Assembly: GCF_036014015.1 (NCBI RefSeq)
Contig: NZ_CP107905.1
Coordinates: 6,014,001-6,078,000 of the forward strand
Length of the DNA: 64,000 nt
Direction of reading: 5' to 3'
Source of the DNA: Streptomyces sp. NBC_00457
GTDB lineage: Bacteria; Actinomycetota; Actinomycetes; Streptomycetales; Streptomycetaceae
Under the pieces are notes generated by a model. That model had not been told where the DNA came from. It searched no databases and saw nothing but the letters and a program-made list of their open reading frames with translations. The translations under genes and the position numbers were made by a program. Positions 26,106 to 35,800 of the stretch are shown piece by piece. The first letter of the stretch is position 1. Every line of letters begins with the position of its first letter.

Positions 26106-26489
26106 GTGCCTACCGGCAAGGTCAAGTGGTTCAACAGCGAGAAGGGCTTCGGCTTTCTCTCCCGTGACGACGGCGGCGACGTCTTCGTCCATTCCTCGGT
26201 CCTCCCCGCCGGAGTCGAGACACTCAAGCCGGGTCAGCGAGTTGAGTTCGGGGTCGTCGCCGGGCAGCGCGGTGACCAGGCGCTTTCGGTGACGATCCTC
26301 GACCCGACCCCTTCCGTCGCCGCCGCTACTCGCAAGAAGCCGGACGAGTTGGCCTCCATCGTCCAGGATTTGACGACTCTCCTCGAGAACATCACACCGA
26401 TGCTCGAGAGGGGCCGCTATCCCGACAAGGCCGCCGGCGGGAAGATCGCCGGTCTGCTGCGAGCGGTCGCCGACCAGCTCGACGTATAG
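26106..26489 (+). CDS. Cold shock domain protein with C-terminal extension
   Basis: 127 residues. Residues 1-66 form a standard cold shock domain with KGFGFL and VFVHSS RNA-binding motifs. The extra 60 residues are helical ([20 protein letters not shown], then [20 protein letters not shown]), roughly doubling the normal length. The extension may add an interaction or dimerisation surface. The GTG at 26106 is supported by GAGGACGAGGAC upstream and by the Csp start [16 protein letters not shown]. Its 3' end is convergent with mqnD. Equivalent long Csp genes occur next to menaquinone genes in other streptomycetes (from memory). Confidence 0.95.
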   Translation: MPTGKVKWFNSEKGFGFLSRDDGGDVFVHSSVLPAGVETLKPGQRVEFGVVAGQRGDQALSVTILDPTPSVAAATRKKPDELASIVQDLTTLLENITPMLERGRYPDKAAGGKIAGLLRAVADQLDV

Positions 26490-26520
26490 GACGTACAGAT
26501 CCTGTAGATCTTCCGGATTT

Positions 26521-27369
26521 CTAGGGGAAATCGAGCGCATCCGGGCCGAGGGGCGGCAACAGCCCCTCGGCCGCCGCGCGTGTCAGCAGGCCCCGGACCG
26601 CCGCATAGCCGTCCGGGCCGAGGTCGTGGGTGAACTCGTTGACGTACAGGCCGATGTGCTGGTCGGCGACGGACGGGTCCATTTCCTGGGCGTGTTCCAT
26701 GACGTACGGGCGGGAGGCCTCGGGGTCGTCCCAGGCGGCCTTCACGGAGGTGCGGATGGACTCGGCGAGCAGCCGCAGCGTGTCCGTGCCCAGCGACTTC
26801 TTCGCGATGATCGCGCCCAGCGGGATCGGCAGGCCGGTGGTGTTCTCCCAGTGCTCGCCCATGTCGGCGAGCTTGTGCAGGCCGTAGTTCTGGTACGTGA
26901 AGCGCGCCTCGTGGATGACGAGTCCCGCGTCGACCTTTCCGTCCCGGACGGCCGGCATGATCTCGTGGAACGGCATCACCACGATCTCGCCGACGCCGGC
27001 CTCGACCGTGTCCGCCGCCCAGAGACGGAACAGCAGATACGCCGTCGACCGCTCGCTCGGCACGGCGACCGTGCGCCCGGCGAGGTCGACCCCGGGCTCG
27101 CGGGTGAGGACGAGGGGGCCGCAACCCCGGCCCAGCGCACCCCCGCACGGCAGCAGCCGGTACTCGTCGAGGACGTACGGCAGGACGGCGTACGACACCT
27201 TCAGCACGTCGAACTCGCCGCGCTCGGCCATGCCGTTGGTGATGTCGATGTCCGCGAAGGTCACGTCGAGCGCGGGAGCGCCGGGGACGCGGCCGTGGGC
27301 GAGGGCCTCGAAGACGAAGGTGTCGTTCGGGCAGGGGGAGTAGGCGATCTGCAGCGGCTCAGCGGTCAT
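26521..27369 (-). CDS. mqnD: 1,4-dihydroxy-6-naphthoate synthase (futalosine menaquinone pathway)
   Basis: 282 residues, the MqnD family with a periplasmic-binding-protein fold. It converts cyclic de-hypoxanthine futalosine to 1,4-dihydroxy-6-naphthoate. Hallmarks: IAYSPCPNDTFVFEALAHGR at the N terminus, then DITNGMAERGEFDVLKVSYA, STAYLLFRLWA and DAGLVIHEARFTYQNYGL. Start at ATG 27369 (MTAEPLQ). It overlaps the mqnB stop by 11 bp, so translation is coupled. mqnB and mqnD together catalyse two steps of the pathway; mqnA and mqnC are not in this window, as in S. coelicolor where they lie elsewhere. Confidence 0.97.
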   Translation of the reverse strand: MTAEPLQIAYSPCPNDTFVFEALAHGRVPGAPALDVTFADIDITNGMAERGEFDVLKVSYAVLPYVLDEYRLLPCGGALGRGCGPLVLTREPGVDLAGRTVAVPSERSTAYLLFRLWAADTVEAGVGEIVVMPFHEIMPAVRDGKVDAGLVIHEARFTYQNYGLHKLADMGEHWENTTGLPIPLGAIIAKKSLGTDTLRLLAESIRTSVKAAWDDPEASRPYVMEHAQEMDPSVADQHIGLYVNEFTHDLGPDGYAAVRGLLTRAAAEGLLPPLGPDALDFP

Positions 27370-28048
27370 GCCTGTTCCAACTCTCCAGTACGGGCGCGAG
27401 CTTCCCGAAACCCTCGGTGAGGGCGTCGAGGGCGTCGGCAATGCGCCAGGCGGCACGGTCGCGCGGGCCGACGGGATTCGAGACGGCGCGGATCTCCAGC
27501 ACGGGAACGCCGTGCGCGGCGGCGGCCTCGGCGACGCCGAAGCCCTCCATCGCCTCGGCGAGGGCGGTCGGATGGCGTTCCAGCAGCGCGGTGGCGCGGG
27601 CGGCGGTGCCGGTCACGGTGGAGACGGTGAGTACCGCGCCGGTACGCGCTCCGGTGGCCGCCGCGAGCTCTCGTACGAGTGATTCCGGCGGACGATGGGT
27701 GACCGCGCCGAAGCCCAGCTCCGTGACCGGCAGAAAGCCGTCGGGCGTCTCGGCGCCCAGGTCGGCGGCGGTGATCTCGTCGGCGACGACGAGGGAGCCG
27801 ACGGGGGCGGACGGCTGGAAACCGCCGCCGATTCCGGCCGAGATCACCAGGTCGTACGAGGCTTTGGCGAGGGCTGTGGCGGTGCGGGCGGCGGCGCGGG
27901 CGGGACCGACTCCGACGGCGAGGACGTCACCGGGGAACGGGACCGTGAACGCCCGTGCCACCGCGTCCCGTTCGGCCGGGACGGCGGTGGCTACGAGGAC
28001 ACGTACGGCAGGCGTGGTCAGTCGTCCTTCTTCAGCTTGAAGGACCAC
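27359..28048 (-). CDS. mqnB: Futalosine hydrolase
   Basis: About 220-229 residues of the nucleoside-phosphorylase superfamily. It hydrolyses futalosine to hypoxanthine and de-hypoxanthine futalosine. Seen: VLVATAVPAERDAVARAFTV, LVISAGIGGGFQPSAPVGSL, AEAMEGFGVAEAAAAHGVPV and EIRAVSNPVGPRDRAAWRI (the Glu-Met-Glu and Asp regions of the active site). The start is odd: there is no ATG, GTG or TTG at the expected place. The nearest canonical codon is GTG at 28048 with no ribosome site; a CTG at 28021 overlapping the upstream stop (CTGA) has AAGGA just before it. The stop overlaps mqnD by 11 bp. Confidence 0.93.
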   Translation of the reverse strand: MVLQAEEGRLTTPAVRVLVATAVPAERDAVARAFTVPFPGDVLAVGVGPARAAARTATALAKASYDLVISAGIGGGFQPSAPVGSLVVADEITAADLGAETPDGFLPVTELGFGAVTHRPPESLVRELAAATGARTGAVLTVSTVTGTAARATALLERHPTALAEAMEGFGVAEAAAAHGVPVLEIRAVSNPVGPRDRAAWRIADALDALTEGFGKLAPVLESWNRHDR

Positions 28049-28503
28049 AGGCCGGTGACCGTCTGGCTTTCCTTCTTGCCGTCGGCCGCCTTGATGGAGA
28101 CGAGGGTGGAGTCGCCCTGGGCGCCGTACTGGGCGTTGAAGAACACGCTGCCCGGGATCGTGCGGTACGTCTTGTCGGTGTCCTCGGTGAGCGGCTGACC
28201 GTTCATCAGGATCGTCCAGCGCTTCTCGGCGACCTCGGGGTCGACACCGAAGCGGACGGTTTCGTCCGGGTCCACGGTGATCGACTTGACGCCGGTGTCC
28301 TTCAGGCACTTCGTCAGGTCCGCGGACTTCAGGGCCTCGCCCTCACCGCCGCAGGTGGCCTCCTCGCTGACCGAGGAGGTGCCGACGGTGATCGTGGACA
28401 TCGGGGTCGGCTTGTCACAGGCCGACAGGACGAGCAGTCCGGCGGATACGGCGCCGGCGGCGGCGACAGCGCGGCGGCGTCGCACAGCGGATTGCATGGT
28501 CAT
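28018..28503 (-). CDS. DUF2771 lipoprotein
   Basis: 161 residues with a lipoprotein signal: arginine-rich start MTMQSAVRRRRAV, hydrophobic core, lipobox LSAC with the lipidated Cys29. The exported domain (STITVGTSSVSEEATCGGEG, then NGQPLTEDTDKTYRTIPGS) matches DUF2771, whose function is not known. Three further Cys may form a disulfide. It precedes mqnB with overlapping stop and start, so the menaquinone genes are translated from its transcript. In other actinomycetes DUF2771 genes sit between MFS and cold-shock genes, as here (from memory). Confidence 0.88.
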   Translation of the reverse strand: MTMQSAVRRRRAVAAAGAVSAGLLVLSACDKPTPMSTITVGTSSVSEEATCGGEGEALKSADLTKCLKDTGVKSITVDPDETVRFGVDPEVAEKRWTILMNGQPLTEDTDKTYRTIPGSVFFNAQYGAQGDSTLVSIKAADGKKESQTVTGLWSFKLKKDD

Positions 28504-28556
28504 GGGCGAAGGCTATCGGGCGCGTCTTCGCTCCGCTGGAGGCGGGGTGACGAATC

Positions 28557-28633
28557 TGCGGGTCGGTGGGGGTTGGTCGCGCCCACGCGGCGGAGCCGCA
28601 CATCGATACAGCCCCGCGCCCCTTCGGGGCGCT
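28557..28633. repeat. Dispersed repeat family, subtype B (copy 1)
   Basis: GGGGGTTGGTCGCGC, then an extra hairpin block CCACGCGGCGGAGCCGC and ACATCGATACAG, then CCCCGCGCCCCTTCGGGGC. Same ends as subtype A, but AGTT is replaced by the block with GCGGC-GGA-GCCGC. Confidence 0.9.
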
Positions 28634-28689
28634 CCAGTCACTCCACGCGTGCCCGTGCCGAGCCGCCCTGGCGGGCCTCGGTGAGCAGG

Positions 28690-28767
28690 CCGCGGGCCGG
28701 TGGGGGCTGGTCGCGCCCACGCGGCGGAGCCGCATATCGATACAGCCCCGCGCCCCTTCGGGGCGCG
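28690..28767. repeat. Dispersed repeat family, subtype B (copy 2)
   Basis: Nearly identical to the preceding copy, 57 bp away and in the same orientation (GGGGGCTGGTCGCGC, GCGGC-GGA-GCCGC, GCGCCCC-TTC-GGGGCGC). It ends 6 bp before the MFS stop codon. Confidence 0.9.
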
Positions 28768-28772
28768 GATCG

Positions 28773-30176
28773 TCACGTCACGCGCGTCCTCGGCGAGCCG
28801 CCCTGCCTGGCCGACCTGAGTAGGCCGCGGACCGTGGTCAGCCAGCCGGTGGCGACGATCGCGGCGGCGACCGAGAGGCCGAAGCCGCCTTCGAGGGGGA
28901 GGACGATGCCGACCGCGCCGCCGAACACCCACGACACCTGGAGCAGCGTCTCGGAGCGGGCGAAGGCGGAGGTGCGGACCGTCTCCGGTACGTCCCGCTG
29001 GATCAGCGCGTCCAGGGACAGCTTGGCCAGCGCCTGCGCGAACCCGGCGGAGGCCGCCAGGACCGCCACCATCGCCGCCCCGAAGAAGATCGCCGCGGCG
29101 ATCGCCGCACCGAGCACGAACGCCACCACCGTCACGATGATGATCTCCGGTGCGCGTGACCTGAGCCACGCCCCGACCGCCGTACCGATCGCGTTGCCCG
29201 CGCCCGCCGAGACCGCCACGATGCCCAGCGACACCGCCGCGCTCTCCCCGGTCAGCGGATGCTCGCGCAGCAGGAACGCCAGGAAGAAGATCAGGAAGCC
29301 GGAGAGACAGCGCAGGGCGGCGTTGGCGCCGAGGGCGTGGGTGACGGCGATGCCGACGGTGCGCAGCCCGGGACGCTTGACGGGCTTGCGGTGCGGGCCG
29401 TGCAGATGCTCCTCGTCGGCGGCGAGCAGTGCCGTGTCCTCACCCTTCGCCGAGTCGACCTTCGGCGGCAGGGAGAAGGAGAGGAACGTACCGGCGACGA
29501 AGATCACGAAGGCGCCGTAGAGCGGCCAGCGATCCCCGACGGACTGCAGGCCGGCTCCGATCGGCGCGGCCACACCGGTGGCGAGGAGCCCGCCGAGCGT
29601 GACCCGCGAGTTGGCTTTCACCAGCGAGAAACGGGGTGGCAGGAGCCGCGGCACGACGGCACTTCTGACCACGCCGTACGCCTTGGACGCGACCAGCACG
29701 CCCAGCGCCGCCGGGTACAACTCGATGGAGCCGGTACTGACCGCACCGGCCAGGATCAGCGCGAGCAGCGCCCGGGCCATCATCGCCATCGCCATCGCGG
29801 CGCGGCGGCCGTGCGGTATGCGGTCGAGGAGCGGGCCGATCACGGGGGCCAGCAGCGTGAACGGCGCCATGGTGATACCGAGGTACAGCGCGACCCGGCC
29901 GCGGGCCTCGTCGGTGGGGACGGAGAAGAAGACGGTGGAGGCGAGGGCGACGGTGATCATCATGTCCCCGGCGCCGTTCACCCCGTGGAGCTCGATCAGC
30001 TTGCCGAGCCCGGACTCACCGGCACCCTGCGCATGCGTGGCCTTTCGGATACCGCGGGCGGTGCCCGTCACCGGGAAGTGCAGCGCACGGCCCACCGAAC
30101 GCAGCGACCCACTCACCCGGCTCCCCTTGATCCCACCGACACGGGTGGCACCGTGGGGCGTCCTTGCACCTGCCAT
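28773..30176 (-). CDS. MFS transporter
   Basis: 467 residues, about twelve hydrophobic segments. The N-terminal 50 residues are basic (RVSGSLRSVGRALHFPVTGT). The loop after helix 2 has GPLLDRIPHGRRAAMAMAMM, an MFS-like motif A. A cytosolic middle loop contains KGEDTALLAADEEHLHGPH. It is most like the small-molecule or drug exporters of the MFS_1/MFS_3 group, but no substrate can be named. From memory it corresponds to a conserved actinomycete gene near DUF3027 and DUF2771. The ATG at 30176 is inferred from family length. The promoter region holds a repeat copy and faces the DUF3027 gene. Confidence 0.88.
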   Translation of the reverse strand: MAGARTPHGATRVGGIKGSRVSGSLRSVGRALHFPVTGTARGIRKATHAQGAGESGLGKLIELHGVNGAGDMMITVALASTVFFSVPTDEARGRVALYLGITMAPFTLLAPVIGPLLDRIPHGRRAAMAMAMMARALLALILAGAVSTGSIELYPAALGVLVASKAYGVVRSAVVPRLLPPRFSLVKANSRVTLGGLLATGVAAPIGAGLQSVGDRWPLYGAFVIFVAGTFLSFSLPPKVDSAKGEDTALLAADEEHLHGPHRKPVKRPGLRTVGIAVTHALGANAALRCLSGFLIFFLAFLLREHPLTGESAAVSLGIVAVSAGAGNAIGTAVGAWLRSRAPEIIIVTVVAFVLGAAIAAAIFFGAAMVAVLAASAGFAQALAKLSLDALIQRDVPETVRTSAFARSETLLQVSWVFGGAVGIVLPLEGGFGLSVAAAIVATGWLTTVRGLLRSARQGGSPRTRVT

Positions 30177-30259
30177 TCCGCCATAGTGCCCCGAGATGCC
30201 CGCGGGTAGTGCGGTTACGGCACGGAAGCGCCGCACTTTTGCATAGTTTCGGTCTCTAC

Positions 30260-30313
30260 AGCGCCCCGTAAGGGGCGCGGGGAACTGCGCGACCAGCCCC
30301 CACAACGCAGCAC
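30260..30313. repeat. Dispersed repeat family, subtype A (copy 5)
   Basis: GCGCCCC-GTAA-GGGGCGC, GGGGAACT, GCGCGACCAGCCCCCAC: inverted relative to copies 1, 3 and 4. The stem is kept while the loop changes to GTAA. It lies between the divergent MFS and DUF3027 genes. Confidence 0.9.
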
Positions 30314-30615
30314 CCGCCAGACGGCAGAACGTGCCACATCAGAAGGCGCACACAAACGCCCCCGAGCCTCAAGAACCCACGGAAACCCAAGTCGGTGTAG
30401 GCCCAGCGCCAGCGAACAGGTAGCGTGCGTAGCGCGTCGTGGCGAACGTTCTCGGCCGCGCGCCTCTCGGTCATCCCGCAGAATGGATGGAGCAGGTGCG
30501 CCCGAGCACGATCGGGCGCGGACGTCGACGCGGCCCCATGGTCCGCTCCGTTCCGCCCGACCGCCTTCAGGCAAAGGCGCACCCGAGAGACTGGCGTAGG
30601 AGAGAAGCGATACCA
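30314..30615. other. Gene-free region upstream of the DUF3027 gene
   Basis: About 300 bp with no convincing gene on either strand. It probably holds the promoter and leader of the DUF3027 gene; GGAGAG near 30598-30603 is the ribosome site. No strong palindrome was seen. Confidence 0.5.
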
Positions 30616-31542
30616 GTGAGCGCAGCGACCACGCGAAGCCGCACCCCCGACCGCCTGTGTGCCGAGGCCGTCGACCTCGCCCGCTCCGCCGCCGAGGAGG
30701 CCGCCGCGCCCGGCGTCGTCGGCGAGCACGCGGGCCTGGTGTCGGAAGGCGACCGTGTCGTCACGCACTTCTTCGAGTGCAAGGAACTCGGCTACCGCGG
30801 CTGGCGCTGGGCCGTCACGGTGGCCCGAGCCTCCCGCGCGAAGTTCGTCACGCTGGACGAGGTGGTGCTGCTCCCCGGCCCGGACGCGCTGCTGGCCCCC
30901 GAGTGGGTGCCGTGGAGTGAGCGGCTGCGCCCCGGTGACATGGGCCCCGGCGATCTGCTGCCCACCGACGCGGAGGATCTGCGTCTGGAGCCCGGCTACA
31001 CCGGCGAGGACGAGCCGCCGCCCAACTCCGTCCTGTCGCACGAGATGGCCGAGCTGGTCGAGGCGGAGGACGCGGAGGTGACGGCGGGCCCGCCGTCGAA
31101 CTTCTCCGTCACGCCCTCGCGCGGCTCGATCGCGTCGGTCGCGGAGGAACTCGGCATGCGCCGGGCCCGCGTCCTGTCCCGCTACGGCCTGCACGTCGCC
31201 GCCGACCGCTGGGAGGACGCGTACGGCCCCAAGACCGCGATGGCCCAGGCGGCACCGGCGTCCTGCGTGAGCTGCGGCTTCCTCGCGCCGATCGGCGGCG
31301 CGATGGGACAGGCCTTCGGGGTGTGCGCGAACGAGTTCTCACCGGCGGACGGCCACGTCGTGTCCCTCGCCTACGGCTGCGGCGGCCACTCCGAGGCGGC
31401 GGTCATGCCGAAGCCGCCGCGTCCCGCCCCGCCGGTCATCGACGAGACCCGAGTGGACCCCTTCCCGCTGCGGCCCTCCCCGGATTCCGGGTCGGTGCCG
31501 ATCGGGACGGACGAGGAGTCCGTGGAACTCGGGCACTCGTAG
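30616..31542 (+). CDS. DUF3027 family protein
   Basis: 308 residues of the actinobacterial DUF3027 family. Conserved: RLCAEAVDLARSAAEEAAAP, then HFFECKELGYRGWRWAVTVA and FVTLDEVVLLPGPDALLAPE; the middle has SYGLHVAADRWEDAYGP-like sequence and CVSCGFLAPIGGAMGQAFG, followed by the Cys-containing stretch GVCANEFSPADG. The two CxxC/C groups suggest a bound metal. Function is not established. The GTG at 30616 follows GGAGAG. The C terminus is Pro-rich and disordered. From memory the gene is near serC in mycobacteria also. Confidence 0.92.
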   Translation: MSAATTRSRTPDRLCAEAVDLARSAAEEAAAPGVVGEHAGLVSEGDRVVTHFFECKELGYRGWRWAVTVARASRAKFVTLDEVVLLPGPDALLAPEWVPWSERLRPGDMGPGDLLPTDAEDLRLEPGYTGEDEPPPNSVLSHEMAELVEAEDAEVTAGPPSNFSVTPSRGSIASVAEELGMRRARVLSRYGLHVAADRWEDAYGPKTAMAQAAPASCVSCGFLAPIGGAMGQAFGVCANEFSPADGHVVSLAYGCGGHSEAAVMPKPPRPAPPVIDETRVDPFPLRPSPDSGSVPIGTDEESVELGHS

Positions 31543-31576
31543 CTCTGGGTACGGTGGGTGAGAGGCGCCTCGCCTC

Positions 31577-31846
31577 TCACTTGGACCTGTCGTCGACGCG
31601 ATAGGCCATGCACCGATCCCAGCCGTCACGACCGGACACGACGTCGAAGACACCGTCATGGGCGTACAGCCTGCAGGCGCCCGCCCTGGCCCAGAGAAAG
31701 TCCGCGTCGACGCCACTGGCCACGGCGTCAGTCTCGGTGGCTGCCGTGGCGGCCGTGGCCACCGTGGCTGTCAGGGCCAGCACTGCCGCGCCGGCCCCCG
31801 CGAGGATCTTCGTTCGGGTGATCCTCGGTGTGGTTGGTGCGTTCAT
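31577..31846 (-). CDS. Small secreted protein
   Basis: 89 residues. Signal sequence: MNAPTTPRITRTKILAGAGA, then an Ala/Val/Thr core and a probable cleavage near ATAATA. The mature part of about 50 residues has two cysteines (GACRLYAHDGVFDV and WDRCMAYRVDD), likely a disulfide. AGGGGGAGAGG just before the ATG at 31846 is a strong ribosome site and supports the short gene. It is divergent from the LuxR regulator at 32026 with about 180 bp between starts, so regulation by that protein is possible. No known family. Confidence 0.75.
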   Translation of the reverse strand: MNAPTTPRITRTKILAGAGAAVLALTATVATAATAATETDAVASGVDADFLWARAGACRLYAHDGVFDVVSGRDGWDRCMAYRVDDRSK

Positions 31847-32025
31847 GGACCTCTCCCCCTTCAAGAGCCGATCCCCCCGTTCGTCGGGCGGATGTTCTGT
31901 GGTCCACGGTGGCCCCGCCCCCTCGTGGCGACCATTCGGCATTCCGCGAATCCTTCGGACCCCGGTTTCCGGTGAACGGGCGTACCTTCGAAGCAGGCCG
32001 GGGGCCGGGGAAGGGGGGCGCGGTC

Positions 32026-32763
32026 ATGAGCCGTCACTCGATCACCGAGGGCCACATGCGGGCGATGCTCGACGTCATCGACGAGGCGCGGCACGACAAG
32101 GGGGACGAGGTCCCGCCGCGGTCGCTGCTGGAGGGGCTGGGGCGGCTGGTGCCCTGTGACCTGGCGGAGTTCGGCGAGGTGGACCTGCCCACCCGGTGCT
32201 TCTTCGGGGACCAGGAGGTGGAGTACGGCGGCCACTACCCCGTGCCGGACAGCGAGATCTGGTGGCGGTTCAAGCACCAGCATCCCCACTGCGTCGCGGT
32301 CGAGCGAAGCCCCGGTGGTCTGGAGGTTTCCCAGCTGACGGACTGGATGGCCGCGCGGGAGTTCCGGAACCTGGCCTTGTACACCGACTACTTGCGCCCC
32401 TTCCCCAACATGCTCGTGGTGCCGCTGCCCACCGCCCCCGGCCGCATGCGCATGTACACCTTCTGCCGCGAGAGCACGCGCCCCTTCACCGAACGGGACA
32501 GGCTCACGCTGGAGTTGATGCGCCCGCATCTGTACGACATCTACCGCGAGGCCTCCCGACGACGGCAGACGCCCGTACGGTTGACGCTCCGCGAACTCGA
32601 CGTCATGCGTGCCGTGGCGAAGGGCCTGAGCAACGAGGCCATCGCCCGGCAGATCGTGGTCGAGCAGAGCACGGTCCGCAAACACCTGGAGAACGTCTAC
32701 CGCAAGCTCGGTGTCTCGAGCCGTACGGCGGCCGTCGCGAGGGTGTTCCCCGAGACGCAGTGA
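32026..32763 (+). CDS. LuxR-type transcriptional regulator
   Basis: 245 residues. The C-terminal HTH is clear: VRLTLRELDVMRAVAKGLSN, then EAIARQIVVEQSTVRKHLEN and YRKLGVSSRTAAVARVF. The first 170 residues are a GAF-like sensor of the type that reports on small ligands (LYTDYLRPFPNMLVVPLP); no phosphorylatable receiver Asp is evident. It is divergent from a small secreted protein gene and followed 77 bp later by the sacsin-like ATPase gene on the same strand. AAGGGGGG six or more bases before the ATG at 32026 is the ribosome site. Confidence 0.92.
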   Translation: MSRHSITEGHMRAMLDVIDEARHDKGDEVPPRSLLEGLGRLVPCDLAEFGEVDLPTRCFFGDQEVEYGGHYPVPDSEIWWRFKHQHPHCVAVERSPGGLEVSQLTDWMAAREFRNLALYTDYLRPFPNMLVVPLPTAPGRMRMYTFCRESTRPFTERDRLTLELMRPHLYDIYREASRRRQTPVRLTLRELDVMRAVAKGLSNEAIARQIVVEQSTVRKHLENVYRKLGVSSRTAAVARVFPETQ

Positions 32764-32839
32764 CAGCGGAGTCAGCGAATCACCTCACCCTCATCGCGCG
32801 GTACCTTCATCGCGACGCCGATGAGGAGAGTGAAGGTAC

Positions 32840-35800
32840 GTGAGTAAGTTCGTGCGGCCGGCCCCCGAGGGGGCGGACCCCTTCGGGACGGCTCGTCTGC
32901 GGCGCGGAGTGCTGGACGCGTGGGCGACCAGCCCGGCCCGGTTCCGTGAGGACGCCAACGCCGAGGAAGATCTCGTCCTCGGCGGCTACCGGGACCGTCT
33001 GGTCGTCGAGCTCGCTCAGAACGCCGCCGACGCCGCGGCCAGGGCAGGCGTACCCGGACGGCTCCGGCTCACCCTCCGCGACGGCGTCCTGTTCGCCGCC
33101 AACACCGGCGCTCCCCTCGACGCGGCCGGTGTCGAGTCCCTCGCCACGCTCCGCGCCTCCGCCAAACGCGAGACCGCGGAAACGGCGATCGGCCGCTTCG
33201 GCGTCGGTTTCGCCGCCGTCCTCGCCGTCACCGACGAGCCCGCGGTCGTCGGCCGGCACGGCGGCGTCCGCTGGTCCCTCGCCGAGGCGCGCGAGCTGTC
33301 CGCGGAGACCGCACGGCACAGCCCCGGCCTCGGTGACGAGATCCGCCGGCGCGACGGCCACGTACCGCTCCTCCGCCTCCCGTTCGCCGCCGAGGGCACC
33401 GCCCCCGACCCGTACGACACCGTCGTCATCCTGCCCTTGCGCGACACGGCCGCCGCCGACCTCGCCGAGCGCCTGCTGCAGGCCGTCGACGACGCCCTCC
33501 TCCTCGCCTTGCCCGGCCTCGAAGAGGTCGTGATCGAGACCGAGGACGTCCGCACCCTGAGCCGCCGCACCGAGGGCGCCCTGACGGTCGTAGAAGACTC
33601 CAGGGAGGGCACGACGCGGTGGCGTACGGTCTCCGCGCACGGGCCGCTCGCGCCCGAACTCCTCGCCGACCGCCCCACCGAAGAGCGCCTGCGCCCGCAC
33701 TTCTCCGTCACCTGGGCCGTCCCAGTAGACAGCGACGGCTCCCCGGCCCGCCCGCGCACCAGCGCCGTCGTCCACGCCCCCACCCCCAGCGACGAGCCCC
33801 TCGGCGTCCCCGCCCTGCTCATCGCCTCCTTCCCCCTCGACACGACCCGGCGGCACGCGGCCCCCGGCCCGCTGACCGACTACCTCGTGGAGCGGGCGGC
33901 GGACGCGTACACCGAGCTGCTCGCCGGCTGGCGCCCTGTGAGCACCGGCATCATCGACCTCGTCCCCGGGCCGCTCGGCAAGGGCGAACTGGACGGCGCG
34001 CTGCGCCAGGCGATCCTCCAGCGTCTGCCCCGTACGTCCTTCCTTCCCCCCGCGGTCTCCGGTACGGAGGACGACGAGCTGCCCGAGTCGCTCCGCCCCC
34101 GTGAAGCCGAGATCGTCGAGGGCGCCGGTGCCGACACCGTGCGGGTGCTGGCCGAGGTGCTGCCCACGCTGCTGCCCGCCGGGCTCGAACGGCGGGTGGA
34201 GCTGCGGACGTTGGGCGTCGCGCGGGTTCCGCTGACCGACGCGATCGACCGCCTCGCCGGGCTGGAGAAGGAGCCGGACTGGTGGCGGCGGCTCTACGAC
34301 AGCCTCGCGGGCGTCGACCCGGATCGCCTCTCCGGCCTGCCCGTACCGCTCGCCGACGGCCGTACGACGATCGGCCCCCGGCAGGTCCTGCTCCCCACCG
34401 CGGACGCCTCCCGTATCGACCCGGAGATGCTCGCCCGGCTCGGCCTCAAGGTCGCCCACCCGGACGGCGCGCATCCGCTCCTGGAGAAGCTGGGCGCGCT
34501 CCCCGCGACCCCGCGCGCCGTGCTCACCACCCCTCAGGTACGGGCCGCCGTCGCCGCCTCCCTGGACGAGGACGGCGGGATCTCCTGGGAGGAGGACGCC
34601 ACCCTCGACGCCGAGGAGCTGGCCGACATCGTCCTCGCGCTGGTCCGGGACGCGGGACTGGAGCCCGGCGACGAGCCGTGGCTCGGCGCGCTCGCATTGC
34701 CCGACGAGGAGGGCGAGTTGGTGCCCGCCGGTGAACTCGTCTTCCCCGGCAGCCCCTTCCACCAGGTCATGCGGGAGGGCGAACTCGCCACCGTGGACGC
34801 CGAGCTGGCCGAGAAGTGGGGCGAGCAGCCGCTGGCGGCCTGCGGGGTACTGGCCGGTTTCGCGCTCGTACGGGCCACGGACGTGGTGCTGGACCCCGAC
34901 GAACTGGAGCCGCGCGAGGGCGACTTCGCCGAGCCCGACGACGCGGGACTGCTCGACGCGGTGGACGTCTGGTGCGAGGACATCCTCGACCGCTTCCCGG
35001 ACACGCCGGTCCCGCCGGTAGCCACGGAGCTGGTGGCCGTACGCGACCTGGACCTGATCGACGACGACCGCTGGCCCCAGGCGCTGGCGCTGCTCTCCCA
35101 ACCGCCGTTGCGTGACGCGATCGTCCAGCCGGTCCGGATCCTCCTCCCGGACGGCACCCACGAGGTCGTACGTCCCTACACCGCATGGTGGCTGCGCGGA
35201 CACCCGGTCCTGGACGGCCGCCGCCCGGCCGGTCTGCTGGCGGCGGGCGGTGACCCCCTCCTCCGCGGTCTGTACGAGGAGGCCGACGCGACCGGGTTCG
35301 AGGACGAGCAGGTACTGCGGGCCCTGGGCGTACGGACGTCGGTGTCCGCGCTCCTCGACGAGCCGGGCGGCGCCGCGGAGCTGCTGGACCGCCTCGCCGA
35401 CTCCGACCGCGAGGTCACCGGCGCCCAACTGCACGCCCTCTACACCGCGTTGGCCGACCTAGACCCCGAGCAGGTGACCCTGCCGGACGACTTGCGGGCC
35501 GTCGTCGACGGGGAGGTGACCGTCGTGGACGCGACCGACGCCATGGTCGTCGACTCCCCCGACCTGCTCCCCTTCACCGACGCCGTCCCCCTCCTCCCCG
35601 TCCGCCCCTCCCGCGCCGCCGAACTAGCCGAGCTGTTCCAGGTCCGGCGCCTGAGCGAGTCCGTGACGGGCTCGGTGGACTCCGAGGGCACGGAGCACGC
35701 AGTACCGGATTCCGTACGGGTCCTGCTGGGCCCACGGACCCCCGAGTCGTACGTCGAGCACGAGGAACTCGTCGTGGACGGGGTGGAGATCGACTGGCGG

